64,000 bases of DNA from positions 28,221,554-28,285,553 of the forward strand of contig NC_092562.1 of NCBI RefSeq assembly GCF_037975245.1, written 5' to 3'. Every line of letters begins with the position of its first letter. Position 1 is the stretch's first letter. Below are positions 52,952 through 63,876 of the stretch, one piece after another. Source of the DNA: Apostichopus japonicus. Taxonomy: Eukaryota; Echinodermata; Holothuroidea; Aspidochirotida; Stichopodidae. The notes under the pieces were generated by a model. It made no database searches, was not told where the DNA came from, and worked only from the letters and a program-made list of their open reading frames with translations. A program made the position numbers and the translations under genes.

Positions 52952-53783
52952 GAAAGAATAGAAAGAAAGAAAGATTTAAATTTATTTAAAATTTGGCCAC
53001 TAATTACGAACGACAACTCACTCTAATTTAAATCAGTCTCATGAGAACAATTCTTCCATCTCTTAAGGCACGAGTGTATTGTAGCGTTAGGCTACATCAA
53101 GCCATATTCATCGCAATGACGTCATTCTCATAACTCATTTGTACTCTAAGACAGACCGACGATTCTTCTATCTTTTAACTTGATCATCAATAAAGAAAAA
53201 CCGTCTGGAAAATTAATTTAAGGATGAAATTTTACCCATTACATTTTACGATTGCATCAGAAAGACCTTCTTTATATATATTTGCCTATACCATTCGTTA
53301 CATTTTCCCTCATTGTCGATAGTACTTTAAAATGACGAACCTTTTTCGCTTAACCAAATGGTGCATTTCAACTCCTTCACGTTTGAATTGGATTTTTCGT
53401 TTTAACTTAATTATTTACAAATGTCCTTTGTTCTTTGTATATAGTCTTGCCTCTAAACTAGCGCGCATGTCGTCTCCGATCAACTCATCCACCACGAAGT
53501 TAAACATAATGCAAGTTGATGTGCTGGCGATATTTTGTTTTGAACTGTACGGATTTAAATTGATGTCTGTTTTCCTTTTATTAAATCGATAACTTCTGCG
53601 AATGCAGCATCCAATCATTTAGGATATGTATAATTAAATGATAGATTAAACAAAAAGATAAATAAATTAGTATAATATTTTAAAGATTTTTGAAAGGACT
53701 CAAAGAGAGAGATAGACAGGAATGAGGGAAGGGGAAAAGGGGGTAGTGCTACAATTCAACAAATTATAACATAATAACGAAGC
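52952..53783. other. No gene seen
   Basis: AT-rich sequence; the 86-codon frame at 53332-53592 has no recognisable motif. Confidence 0.35.
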
Positions 53784-54072
53784 AGGGGGAAGGAGGGGGA
53801 AGGAGGGGGAAGGAGGGGGAAGGAGGGGGAAGGAGGGGGAAGGAGGGGGAAGGAGGGGGAAGGAGGGGGAAGGAGGGGGAAGGAGGGGGAAGGAGGGGGA
53901 AGGAGGGGGAAGGAGGGGGAAGGAGGGGGAAGGAGGGGGAAGGAGGGGGAAGGAGGGGGAAGGAGGGGGAAGGAGGGGGAAGGAGGGGAAGGAGGGGAAG
54001 GAGGGGAAGGAGGGGAAGGAGGGGAAGGAGGGGGAAGGAGGGGAAGGAGGGATGGAGGGGGAGGGGGAGGGG
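53784..54072 (+). repeat. 10-bp G-rich minisatellite (AGGAGGGGGA)n
   Basis: About 20 near-identical copies of a 10-bp unit up to about 53990, then copies of a 9-bp variant (AAGGAGGGG). The plus strand is pure purine. The very long minus-strand Pro/Ser frame that crosses it (54824-53700) exists because the unit has no stop. Confidence 0.95.
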
Positions 54073-54183
54073 AATGGTATACGACCGTGGGAGCACAGGG
54101 GAGATAAACCCCTCAGAGTTACATTTTGATTAGAAAATATAGAATGTACGAGGAGCTCGCACCTCAAATAGAAAACGGTCAAT

Positions 54184-54962
54184 GAGGGAAAGGGAGGGTT
54201 ACAGAGGGAAACAGAGGGGAGCAAGAGGGGAACAGAAGGGAACGTAGGGAACATAGGGGAACAGAGGGAAACAGAGGGGAGCAAGCGGGGGACAGAGGGC
54301 AACAGAGGGGAAAAAGAGGGGAACAGAGGGAAACAGAGAGGAGTAGAGGGGAACATTGGGAAACAGAGGGGAACAGGAGGGAAACAGAGGGGAACAAACG
54401 GGGAGTATAGGTAAACAGAGGGAAACAGAGCGGGACAGAGGGGAACAGAGGAGAATAGATGGGAACAGGGCGGGAACAGACGGGAACAAGAGGGGAACAG
54501 AATGGAGCAGAGGGGAACATAGGGGAACAGAGGGGAACAGAGCGGGACAGAGGGAAACAGAGGGATACAGAGGGGAACGAGAGGGGAGCAGAGGGGAACA
54601 GAGGGGGACAGAGGGGGACAGAGGGGAACAGAGGGAAACAGAGGGGAACAAGAGGGGAACAGAGGGGAACAAACGGGAACAAACGGGAGTAAAGGGGAAC
54701 AGAGGGAAACAGAGCGGGACAGAGGGGAACAGAGGGGAAAAGAGGGGAACAGAGCGGGAACAGAGGGGGAGCAGAGGGGAGCAGAGGGAAACAGAGGGGA
54801 ACAAGAGGGAGCAGAGGGGGACAATAGGGGAACAGAGGGGAGTAGAGGGGAACAGAGGAGCAGAGGGGAACAGAGATGAACATAGGGGAAGAGAGGGGAA
54901 CTGAGGGGAGCAGAGGGGAACAGAGGGTAACAGAGCGGGACATAGGGGAACAGAGGGGAATG
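54184..54962 (+). repeat. 10-bp minisatellite (GGGGAACAGA)n
   Basis: About 75 variant copies of GAGGGGAACA, more diverged than the neighbouring array. Both strands stay open over hundreds of bp because the period is 10. Plus-strand frame reads GNRGEQ-like and minus-strand reads PLCSPLFPSV-like repeats; neither resembles a real protein. Confidence 0.95.
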
Positions 54963-55046
54963 GGGACGGACTGAGAAGCGGAAAATTTCCTTCTACGCTT
55001 ATTTGCCATTCATATTTGTAGGCAAGGAAACTATTAAGAGAATAGT

Positions 55047-55052
<6 letters not shown>

Positions 55053-55085
<33 letters not shown>
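55053..55085. repeat. (TA)n microsatellite
   Basis: About 14 TA units, followed by GGTTCGAAACGTGGGTTGTT-like sequence. Confidence 0.9.
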
Positions 55086-55086
<1 letters not shown>

Positions 55087-57119
55087 TTTCCACGCATGCG
55101 GAGGCTTGCAAAAGGGTTCGAAACGTGGGTTGTTGTTTATTGATTGTATTTGTGGATTGGGGCTATTTATGTAAAAGTAACAAGGTGATGTTTGTCACTT
55201 GACAATACACCTTTTGATTGCACATTTACCTACAAAGGATTCTGCAGGAAGGTTCACAGCGGAATACAATGAAAAGAGGCTGAGTGTCTCCACCCCCAAG
55301 AGCGAGTAAAATCACAATAGCCTATTATTATGACGTATGTTCGTAGGTACTTAGCCTATTGTTACCCGCGGGCACAAAGCAGTTCCTTTTATGGTCGCTT
55401 TTGTTTGCAAAGTCAATTGTAATGTACGAAACTCCCCACCCCATAGGTGTATGGAACACTGAAATCGATGTCGTTTACCAAGAGAGGCTAAGTTTAGGAA
55501 CCAAACATTGATTTTATTTCGACCGTCAATTTTCACCTCGAAAAGGTTTTAGAGTAAGCCCCTGTACAATAATGCGTTGCAACAAGAATGTTGAAACATT
55601 TCCTTTGGTCTAGTTCTGAAATATAGCATCATCAGTTTGTACCAGACATAACCAGCACTGGACTGTAAATCATCTAAGATGATTTAAACCGAATAAAACC
55701 GATTTAACAACGATTGCATTTGTTATCGGTAACGTGATGTCCATTTCCATTCAATAGCCTACCTATACTGACGATGTAAATTACATTTTTTCTTTCGGAA
55801 ACTTAAATCATCCAACACTGATATATATATTTCTGGAGAGTTTGGAAATCAGCGGGGAAGATTACCTTCCCGAAGAATGGAAAATGAAGGTAAGAAGATC
55901 TTTTCCTGAGGTCAGGATTTTTTAATTTATAAAGAAGATTATGTTTCAAATAAGAATATAGATTACGTAGTTTGTCTTCACTTTCAAACCTGTAATCACA
56001 AAAAAAGGATTTAAATAAAATAAAACCTTTGATATTTACAGAATCTGCCCCAAACTTTGAATTTTAAGAAGTACATATTTCAAAGGCATTAAAGACTCGC
56101 CCCTAACCGCGTGCCGCGCTCTGAAAAAAAAAACTTTCCGTTGCTTGCAAGTGAAGTTTTCTTCTTGTCAAACGTGATACCTTGTTATCTTTTATCTAGA
56201 CCTGAGATGTCCACCGCTGCTATACACTGTGTTGTAGGTATTGACCGCAGCTGTATGTACTGACTGTACACTATAGTGTCTAATTACCGACGGTAGCAAG
56301 CTGTGTGTGTATTTTCTGGGATCGATGGTGGTGTCTAACATTTCTGTTACACCTGATTCGAAGCTAGGTCAGATTACCGGCATTAGACGTTTCTTTTTGA
56401 GCGAGTCTCCACACCCTTTAAGTATATTTTTGAACCGGATTCTTTCTATATGCGTCAAAGTATGCCTGAATAATTATGTAAATTTATAACCATTCAGGCA
56501 TACTCATGGATACCCCTAAATCAAACTAATCATGCGGTTCACAGCGGATTTTGCTGTTTCTTATTAGAGTTATAATTTGCCTAATCCCATTGCCATATAT
56601 ATATAACCCTTTCGTGTCCCTCTAATTAAATGGAATAATTTGTTTTGGGATTTATTTGAAAGTTACGCCTGCCGATGTCATCGTTTCCTGCACGGTGCAA
56701 TTTTGATGGATTAAGGTATATATATAGGCCTAACAAACACTAATCTGCAGATTGCGTTTCTTTAATGTAAGTCAGTGTACAGTACTACCTGCAGATTATG
56801 CAAATTAAGGGGCGTGGATGGGGGTAAAATGTGGAGGAGTATGGGGTGGGGTGGGAGGGGGTTGACCCAAACTTCGACAAGTATATATTGGGACATGTCA
56901 GTTTGATGTGAAATGGAGCACAAATCTACCAGGCAAAATGGATTCTTTGTACATTTCGTATCAAAAATTCTTGTGTTTGAATTGTTTTCATCAACAGGGC
57001 ACTTCTTTTTTTCAATAATAAAAAGGGCACTTTTCAAGAACAAACATGGAAAGGGTTTCTTTTCAGTTATAAAACATATGCACTTCTAAGTAATGTAAAG
57101 GGACACTTTTAAAGGTTCA
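55086..57119. other. No gene seen
   Basis: AT-rich sequence; no recognisable exon. A G-rich patch lies at 56815-56860. Confidence 0.4.
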
Positions 57120-57720
57120 CTCTATGCAGAATTTAAGTCTTGATAGCTTTAATATCGTATAGTCCAAGACAAAAAAAACCCATCGTGCTAGTAATGTGTC
57201 TACATAGCTCTTGAAGTTCTCAAGATATATACCTTTAAAATATGCTTGAATGCTCCTTTAAGTTTCAGAGATGACGTCGGCTCCACAGCGCAGGCGCAAA
57301 AGTTAATGTTAGTCTATGAATAGTCTGATACATTCTAATAACTCAACTCAAATACGTTGTCGTTTTAATTTCATTTTAACAACAGATCACCGTTGTATGA
57401 CATTCAATACCAGTGTCTCCTTGACAACAAATTTGTAACGCATTTTTAACATGTCATTTTGCCGCCATAATAGTGTGATGATTCTCCCATTGAGTTTTGT
57501 GTCGCACACGAGGAACTGATCTAATGGTCAGTGTATTAAACTTAATGGTGCAGTCACTTTTATTGATGAACCTCACTTGTTTTAAAGGGTTATTTTGCAA
57601 ATCTTGAACGTGTCATAGAAACCAAACCCGGAATGGTATAACTACAGTGTGTTTAATGTTATATGACATATCAAAATTCCTTCTTGTTTGCTAAAGTCAC
57701 CCTTTAATGATTTCAAATGG
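57120..57720 (+). repeat. Long dispersed repeat, copy 2
   Basis: Diffuse similarity to 21900-22340 in the same order (TATAGTCCAAG, AAATATGC, GAATGCTCCTTTAAG, ATGACGTC, GACATTCAA). A poly-G run near 57733 follows. Confidence 0.5.
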
Positions 57721-58662
57721 ACTGGATGGAGAGGGGGGGGGGGACAAGTGCTCCCCGGACTCCACGACTACTACGCTGTTGGACAAACTGAACGCATTGA
57801 CAAATTGAAGAGCAGAGAATGCGGTTATAAACAGAGATTGGTTTCAAGACAAAATTAAGCTATATCACCAAGTTGATACAAGTAATGAGTAAATACTATA
57901 CACACCTTACACTGCATAGACACTCATTCGTCTTAAAATCTCAAAAATTTGTTTTACCTCTATTCTGTTGTCTTCGTCCTCTCGACTTAAAACTAAATTA
58001 CGAACGGTATTTTCCATAAATATTGCATTCCTTCTGTCCATACATATTATTAATATTTCATATATTTGATTCACATCTTACGCAAACATGTAAGAGAAAT
58101 CCATTTTACAAAAAAATATTTCTTATATCAATGCAAATCCTCCCAACCCCTCTCCTCCCCCCTCAAGAAAAAAAAACACCCGGTGGCTTTTCCTGCCATG
58201 AAGTATTGGCATTTCACGAGAGATGCCTGAACATAAACTTATATATAAACATGTCAATTCCCACGAGATTGTCTGTGCAGAAATTAATAAAACTAGAGTG
58301 TTTTCTGTTGACAGGCTTGAAGAAATATAGTAGTGCAAAAGCATTTCTAAGGAAACTTAAGATTATTTAAAATTAAACAAAACTGGCGTTACAACTGTCA
58401 CGTATACTGTATTACGTAAATTAACATATATTAGTTAGCCCTAACAACTCCCTGACAAACCGAGATATCCGTTCCTTCAAAACGACAAGATGAGTGACAT
58501 AACCACGGGAAGGAGTGGGGCTATAGTTTCCCCAAATATTTGTCTCCCCTCCCTCAAAGACAGTACATGTATTTTGTAAAGAAAATAGGTTTCACCTGCC
58601 ACCTAACAAAGCAATTTGCCCACCCCACCACCCCCCCCCCCAACAAAAACGAAGAAGTCTAT
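57721..58662. other. No gene seen
   Basis: AT-rich sequence. The frame at 58023-58370 has no domain. A poly-C run lies near 58631. Confidence 0.35.
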
Positions 58663-58690
58663 AACCAGGGAGTTCCATAACAACTCCCTG
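58663..58690. repeat. Dispersed palindromic repeat, copy 3
   Basis: AACCAGGGAGTT and AACTCCCTG form an 8-bp stem around CCATAAC; shared core with 10902 and 20553. Confidence 0.7.
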
Positions 58691-58850
58691 CTATAACCAC
58701 GTCCTGCATTTATGAGATTCTGCAAGTATATGGCAATCAGTGTAATTGCTAAATTGCTACCCTGGTATTCTATATGTCTAAAATATTAGCGATAGATTAA
58801 AACTTGAAACCTTAGGAGACTTAACTGAACTTTTAATGTAAGGAATGCTA

Positions 58851-59413
58851 CCGCACACAACCCCGCACAACCCCGCACAACCCAACACAACCCCACACAA
58901 CCCCACACTACCCGCACAACCCCACACTACCTCGCACAACCCCACACTACCCCACACAATCCGCACTACCCACACTACCTCGCACAATCCGCACTACCCC
59001 ACACTACCCCACACTACCCGCACTACCCCACACTACCCCACACTACCCCGCACTACCCGCACTACCCCGCACTACCCGCACTACCCCGCACTACCCGCAC
59101 TACCCCACACTACCCGCACTACCCCACACTACCCCACACTACCCGCACTACCCCACACTACCCGCACTACCCCACACTACCCGCACTACCCCGCACTACC
59201 CGCACTACCCCACACTACCCGCACTACCCGCACTACCCGCACTACCCGCACTACCCCACACTACCCGCACTACCCCACACTACCCGCACTACCCCACACT
59301 ACCCGCACTACCCCACACTACCCGCACTACCCCACACTACCCGCACTACCCCACACTACCCGCACTACCCCACACTACCCGCACTACCCCACACTACCCG
59401 CACTACCCTGCAC
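58851..59413 (+). repeat. 19-bp minisatellite (CCGCACTAC CCCACACTAC)
   Basis: About 560 bp alternating 9-bp CCGCACTAC and 10-bp CCCACACTAC modules, starting with diverged CCCCGCACAA units at 58851-58960. It contains few G on the plus strand. The 203-codon Thr/Pro/His frame across it is a product of the repeat. Confidence 0.95.
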
Positions 59414-60060
59414 AATCCGAGAGAGGGAAACTAGGTATACCGTCCTGTACGGTTGATCACTGATATATTGTCCACCAACTCTTTAACGCCTGTATCACAT
59501 CAATATACGAGTAAAATCATTCCCCATGTAGCAAATAAGTGTGTAGGCTATAATATATACTGCGAACTTAAAGTACGATCGCAACGTTAACTTATTCATA
59601 TTAATAGAATTAACACAGATAACCTGAAATTATTTCGATATAGCTTGGTATAACAACTACCGACGACTCGTTATGGTTGATGATTGTTGAGAAATACTGA
59701 TAGTTGCGAATAACAGTTACACTGTAATCCATGTTGTCATCTTCAATGATAATCATCCTATTGTTCAAATTTTCGGATGGCAATTTTTTTCCTCTAAATC
59801 TGGTCTTTTGTTCTTATATTTTTTATAATGAAGATAATTATCTGTAAATGTCTTACTTACAGCCTATATGGCACATGTACTACAATATTTGTTAATTTCA
59901 TTTCATTTTCTTAACGTTTCGTTTATTACGTAATCGTCAGCTGGACTATACAATATAATGTATCAGTACCATGATGTCCTGCCCACCAGAAAGAAATATG
60001 CTTACATCATGAGTATATATCATACCGACAATTGATTTCCTTTGTTTTTACCCCTTACAG
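59414..60060. other. Upstream of right gene, no exon recognised
   Basis: AT-rich sequence ending in a good pyrimidine tract and acceptor (TTTTACCCCTTACAG) for the first visible exon. The start-codon exon was not found. Confidence 0.4.
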
Positions 60061-60303
60061 ACGAAGTACGGTATTTTAGCGGTAACCGTCTACACAATGA
60101 CTATAATAATTTGTGGCCACTTTTACGGTATGGTAGCCTACTTAACTCCCTTGTTAGATGTGGGGAAGAAGGTGTCCAATCAGCTCTCCACGGTTAGACC
60201 ACACGGGACGCGATTACCGTTACGAAATATACCGGCAAACCGCCAAATGAAAGTGGGCGAACAGCTCCGATTACAAGTACCGGTGTCAATTCCAGACCAG
60301 AAG
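60061..60303 (+). CDS. Exon A of right sialyltransferase: membrane anchor and stem
   Basis: 243 nt, phase 0 at both ends, acceptor CCCTTACAG|ACG, donor CAGAAG|GTAATT. Encodes a hydrophobic helix (from YGILAVTVYTM to GMVAYLT) followed by a basic polar stem. The Met at 60097 is inside the helix, so the true start is likely in an upstream exon, as in the left gene. Confidence 0.75.
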
Positions 60304-62503
60304 GTAATTCAATTATAGTTGATCATAACGAACGGTGCAAAATATAAGAGTTTATTAGAGTGAGTCGTGACCTAGGTTTAGGTGAATGAGGGGGGGGGGG
60401 GTTGTAGTGGTGTATAGGGGTGGGCTGGAGTTGAGATGTACAAAAGGAGGGGTGGGGTGGAGGATCTTCGAGTGAAAGTTTAGCATTAGTGGTGCGTTCT
60501 TAAGTAATGGTACGAGATCAAATGGTCACGTAAAAATATAGGGTGAAAATATGTTCACAAAAAAATATGTATATATAACAATGTGTTATGTCTACGTGGA
60601 ATATTGACAAATACATTATATATGCATTTCAAAAATTGTAACATCCTTTAGTGATCGAGCTAAAGAGCAACAGTACCTTTAGCGAGCTCGTTCTTATTTT
60701 GATAGAACGAAAATTCATTTTAATTTGTATCAATTGTCAGATCTTTAAACAACAATATTAACTGGTTACATATCTGGCTATTTACCGGTATACGCATGCG
60801 CAAAGCATACATGGTGTAACCGGGTTACAACACCGTCTCAACAATGTTCTATAGGGTTTGTGAAACTACAGGAATAATACAAAACAATATCACTTAGCCA
60901 CAATGACCTATACAGCAATTTCATTTAGCCTAACATGCTCTTCAGCCTGTATGCGTGCAGCTCGGTCACGCACCAATTGAAAAACACTGAATTTTATTTT
61001 ATTTTCACAGCCGTTTCTATTGCGATGCTATACTTGTTCTCTAGTATCAAGCTCAGGTCAACTTCTCAACTCAAGTGCAGGACATAAGATCGACCAATCA
61101 GATTGCATCATTCGAATGAACGACGCCCCCACTGTCGGATTCGAAAAAGATGTCGGAAGTCGTACAACTATACGGGTCATAGGTCATTCCAATTTAAAGC
61201 CAATTCTATCTAATCCAAATAATCCCGTTGTGGGATCTTCTCATGAGAATTCAGAAAATGTGGTGATTGCCTGGTTATACAAAACTAACATCTACAAAGA
61301 CTTCGCATATACGGCAGTTTTGAACTTCTCACAGGTTTATAGAAATGTCAACTTTTTCACTCAAACGCCGGAAATGATGAAAGCCAATAACCAAAGATTT
61401 TGGACAGAAACCGGAATTACTAGGTCAGTGTTTTCGTTTCCCTCCAGATGTAAAAATTGCATTTGCAAATATACTCTTATATACTTCTATCATTATATAT
61501 CTATATATATATTACTGCATTCTTCATTATCGTTTTTATCAAATATAATCTTTTGTTTGTTTAACAGCAATTCATGAATTGTTTCTAACCTTCGTTCGTG
61601 AAAGGTATAATTTGTCGTCAGGATTCGTTTGTTGAACTGGCGGCTGCCATGACAACAAGAAACTGACTGGATTTTTGACTCATGTATTTGAGCGCGTTCA
61701 CTTAGTTACTGCATGTATGTATTGACGATTGGTACCTGACTTTTATCGTACATTATCTCTAATGTATATTGGTAGAAAGTGGCAAACAGCGAAATCTGCA
61801 TTTTGCCAATAAAAAGCGTAAAATCCCCAGTCCTGTCACAGTAGAAAAACGACTTAGCAATGATAGAAGTACAAGACAAAAGAACTTCAAAATGACAGGT
61901 ACTTTACGTCATATTTTGAATAGTTTAATTTTGACTCCACGAAAATGCTGTTCGTTTAAGTAGGTAACAAAAACATGTTTCCATGCAGTAGAAACCTCAC
62001 AAAGAAAAGTAAGATTGCCTTTTTTGGGTGGCGGAAAGGGTGAAGGGTGGTTGGAAGAGAGGTGTAAATATAGATCTTATACTTTAAGGTTTTGCAACTA
62101 TTTTCACCAACAGGAACCAAGCACGTACGTGGCTTACATCACAAAGAATAGTAAGATTGCTTTTGTGGGTGGCGGAAAGGGTGAAGGATGGTTGGAAGAG
62201 AGGTGTAAATATAGATCTTATACTTTAAGGTTTTGCAACTATTTTCATCAACAGGAACCAAGCACGTACGTGGCTTACATCACAAAGAATAGTAAGATTG
62301 CTTTTGTGGGTGGCGGAAAGGGTGAAGGGTGGTTGGAAGAGAGGTGTAAATATGTATCTTATACTTAACGGCTTTGTAACTATTTTCACCAACAGGAACC
62401 AAGCACAGACGTGGCTTACAACTGGTTGGCATGCGTTGTTACTAGCCATTGATGTTTGCAGTCATATTACAGTATATGGAATGGTTGATGATGAATATTG
62501 CAG
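60061..62503 (+). CDS. ST6GALNAC-like: ST6GALNAC-like sialyltransferase (GT29), three exons, both ends missing
   Basis: Exons 60061-60303, 61011-61423 and 62396-62503, joined with AG/GT junctions and the same phases as the left paralogue. It encodes the anchor and stem, sialylmotif L (CYTCSLVSSSGQL ... DCIIRMNDAP ... DVGSRTT) and sialylmotif S (TWLTTGW ... LAIDVC ... VYGMVDDEYC). The S motif is close to that of vertebrate ST6GALNAC3/5. Two sequons (NSS, NFS) lie in the L exon. The predicted role is a Golgi-lumenal alpha-2,6 transfer of sialic acid onto GalNAc-containing glycans. The start exon is not identified and the last exon with motifs III and VS is not seen between 62504 and 64000, so it probably lies beyond the window. 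If no such exon exists the gene would be broken. Reading on past the 62503 donor gives about 20 codons and a stop. Confidence 0.88.
61011..61423 (+). CDS. Exon B of right sialyltransferase: sialylmotif L
   Basis: 413 nt, acceptor TTTTATTTTCACAG|CCG, donor ACTAG|GTCAGT, phase 0 in and phase 2 out, exactly as in the left gene. CSLVSSSGQL, IDQSDCIIRMNDAP and GFEKDVGSRTT make up sialylmotif L. The open frame continues past 61423 into a hydrophobic intron sequence; that extension is not coding. Confidence 0.9.
61424..61993. other. Intron between exons B and C, unique part
   Basis: AT-rich intron sequence; the frame at 61769-61963 has no recognisable motif. Confidence 0.5.
61994..62420 (+). repeat. 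141-bp tandem repeat duplicating an intron/exon boundary, three units
   Basis: Units end at the acceptor-like CAACAG|GAACCAAGCAC at 62114, 62255 and 62396; the last is the real exon C start. Spacing is 141 bp both times, equal to 47 codons. This keeps one intronic frame open (GGGKGEGWLEERCKY repeated three times, 62015-62368). Copies carry GCACGTACGTGG where the exon has GCACAGACGTGG. Confidence 0.95.
62396..62503 (+). CDS. Exon C of right sialyltransferase: sialylmotif S
   Basis: 108 nt, acceptor TTTTCACCAACAG|GAACC, donor TATTGCAG|GTGGGT, phase 2 in and out. Encodes QAQTWLTTGW, LLLAIDVC and VYGMVDDEYC. The Cys of AIDVC is the expected partner of the Cys in DCIIRMN. Its first 25 or so bases and the acceptor are also present twice upstream in a 141-bp tandem repeat. 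Confidence 0.9.
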
Positions 62504-63626
62504 GTGGGTATGTGGGACAACTCGTCCTGGTTTTGTGCTTAATTTTTATCACCTCTGTCTTGAGTAAGAGGGAAGGGAATTAAGCGAAACGGAGCGAGAA
62601 AACGGTATTTTCGATTTTCAGATTAATTTGTCGAATATGAATATGTGTTGCGTATATACTGTGCCTTCGAAGCTAACTTTAATTTCAACTTAGAAATTTG
62701 GTATAATCATAACAGTTTTTGTTGTTGTTGGCGTTGCAATTAACACTGTATCATAGAAACTTATTAATGAAAAGTTGTTGACAATTTATGATCCTAACAA
62801 CTGTAGGAAGGATTACTGCACACCATGTTAAGTCTCTTCGGGTAGCATACGCCCATTAAAAGCCCCATTGACTTACACACTAAATCACAAAAGTAACGTG
62901 GTCTCTAAGTCTAGACATAGAAGTTTTCACTAGCTAAACGCCATCACCGGATAGCTGACAAGTTGGCCTTTCATGGCACTATCAATTTTCCGTATCATGA
63001 CCGTGTAGATTTTTTGCTATCCGAGCCGGAAGTTTCGTCACTTGTAAACAAACCTCTTCACCCAGTGGTAAACAATTTTCCTACGCTGCTCCCGGGAGGC
63101 CTAAAGGGGTCTAAAATTGCCTCAATTAACCCAATTTTCTCTCTACATGTACATCCATTCATGCTCTTCAACATGAAAGCCACAAAAAACTAGATTATGA
63201 TTGATAACAGGTCAAAAAAGCTGTTCTCCTGCTGATTTTTGGCACTTTTCCTGAAACAGGAGAACACTTGGGGCGGATTGATGTAGACGGTAGTAGGAGT
63301 ATGCCACCTTCGAACGGGATTCGATTGAACGTTATTCATAATATTATACTGCCCTCTATAGTGTCACTTGACAACTGAGATCCTGGATGCAGATAATAAC
63401 AATCGTAAACACAGCTGGAGAACAACTAACCATAGCGCAAAGGCCGTGACCACGTGATCATGGCGAATATATGACGTATGCACCACACAGTGCCCTGTTA
63501 CTATATCAATAGTATTACTCTATAAGAAAGTGACTTAACTACTTGTGGATAATAGTAAACCTCCTCTAACTGCAGTTATTAGTTTCAAATTGACATATAG
63601 GATATACCGTACAGGAAATATTAATG
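62504..63626. other. Intron or downstream of right gene, no exon seen
   Basis: I searched for a HYY motif and an H-x4-E motif VS with an acceptor and found none. The 76-codon frame at 62963-63193 has no similarity to the left gene's last exon. Confidence 0.45.
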
Positions 63627-63868
63627 TATGTATGTATGTATTTTAGATACTCCTGCAAGCAGGAACTCGCGAAATAGCCATTATTGGCTTATCAAAGCCG
63701 CAAGCTGACCGAAGTCAGTCTCCAAGATTCATATTTAACGTCCATGATTATGAACTGTTAATTGTCAACAACTCTGTAACTGGACGACATACATTAATCT
63801 GGGAATGACTCGAACTCGGGACCTTATGATTGAAAGGCACCAGCGTTAACCACTGAGCTAACACTCCC
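63627..63868 (-). mobile_element. tRNA-derived SINE with perfect 8-bp target duplication
   Basis: Read on the minus strand the element starts with GGGAGTGTTAGCTCAGTGGT, which contains a perfect pol III A box (TAGCTCAGTGG). A B-box-like GAGTTCGAGTC follows about 40 bp later. A body of about 170 bp comes next, and the element ends in a (CATA)n tail. TATTAATG flanks it on both sides (63619-63626 and 63869-63876). The head can form a 7-bp acceptor-like stem (GGGAGTG with CATTCCC), but the T arm is shortened, so it is a SINE and not a working tRNA gene. Confidence 0.82.
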
Positions 63869-63876
63869 TATTAATG

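Noticed and set aside
53700-55009. Long minus-strand Pro/Ser/Leu frames and plus-strand Gly/Glu/Arg frames
   Set aside because: They are translations of the two 10-bp minisatellites. The unit lacks stops in several phases on both strands, and the peptides simply repeat every 10 residues.
58845-59456. 203-codon Thr/Pro/His-rich frame
   Set aside because: Made of the 19-bp minisatellite; no start context, no non-repeat domain.
62015-62368. Frame with three 47-residue repeats (GGGKGEGWLEERCKY type)
   Set aside because: It is the 141-bp intronic tandem repeat read in a frame different from the sialyltransferase exon and it has no ATG.
63801-63868. True tRNA gene on the minus strand
   Set aside because: The A box and an acceptor-like stem are good, but the T arm is short by about 4 nt and the anticodon loop is irregular. 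With the tail and target duplication it is a SINE head.
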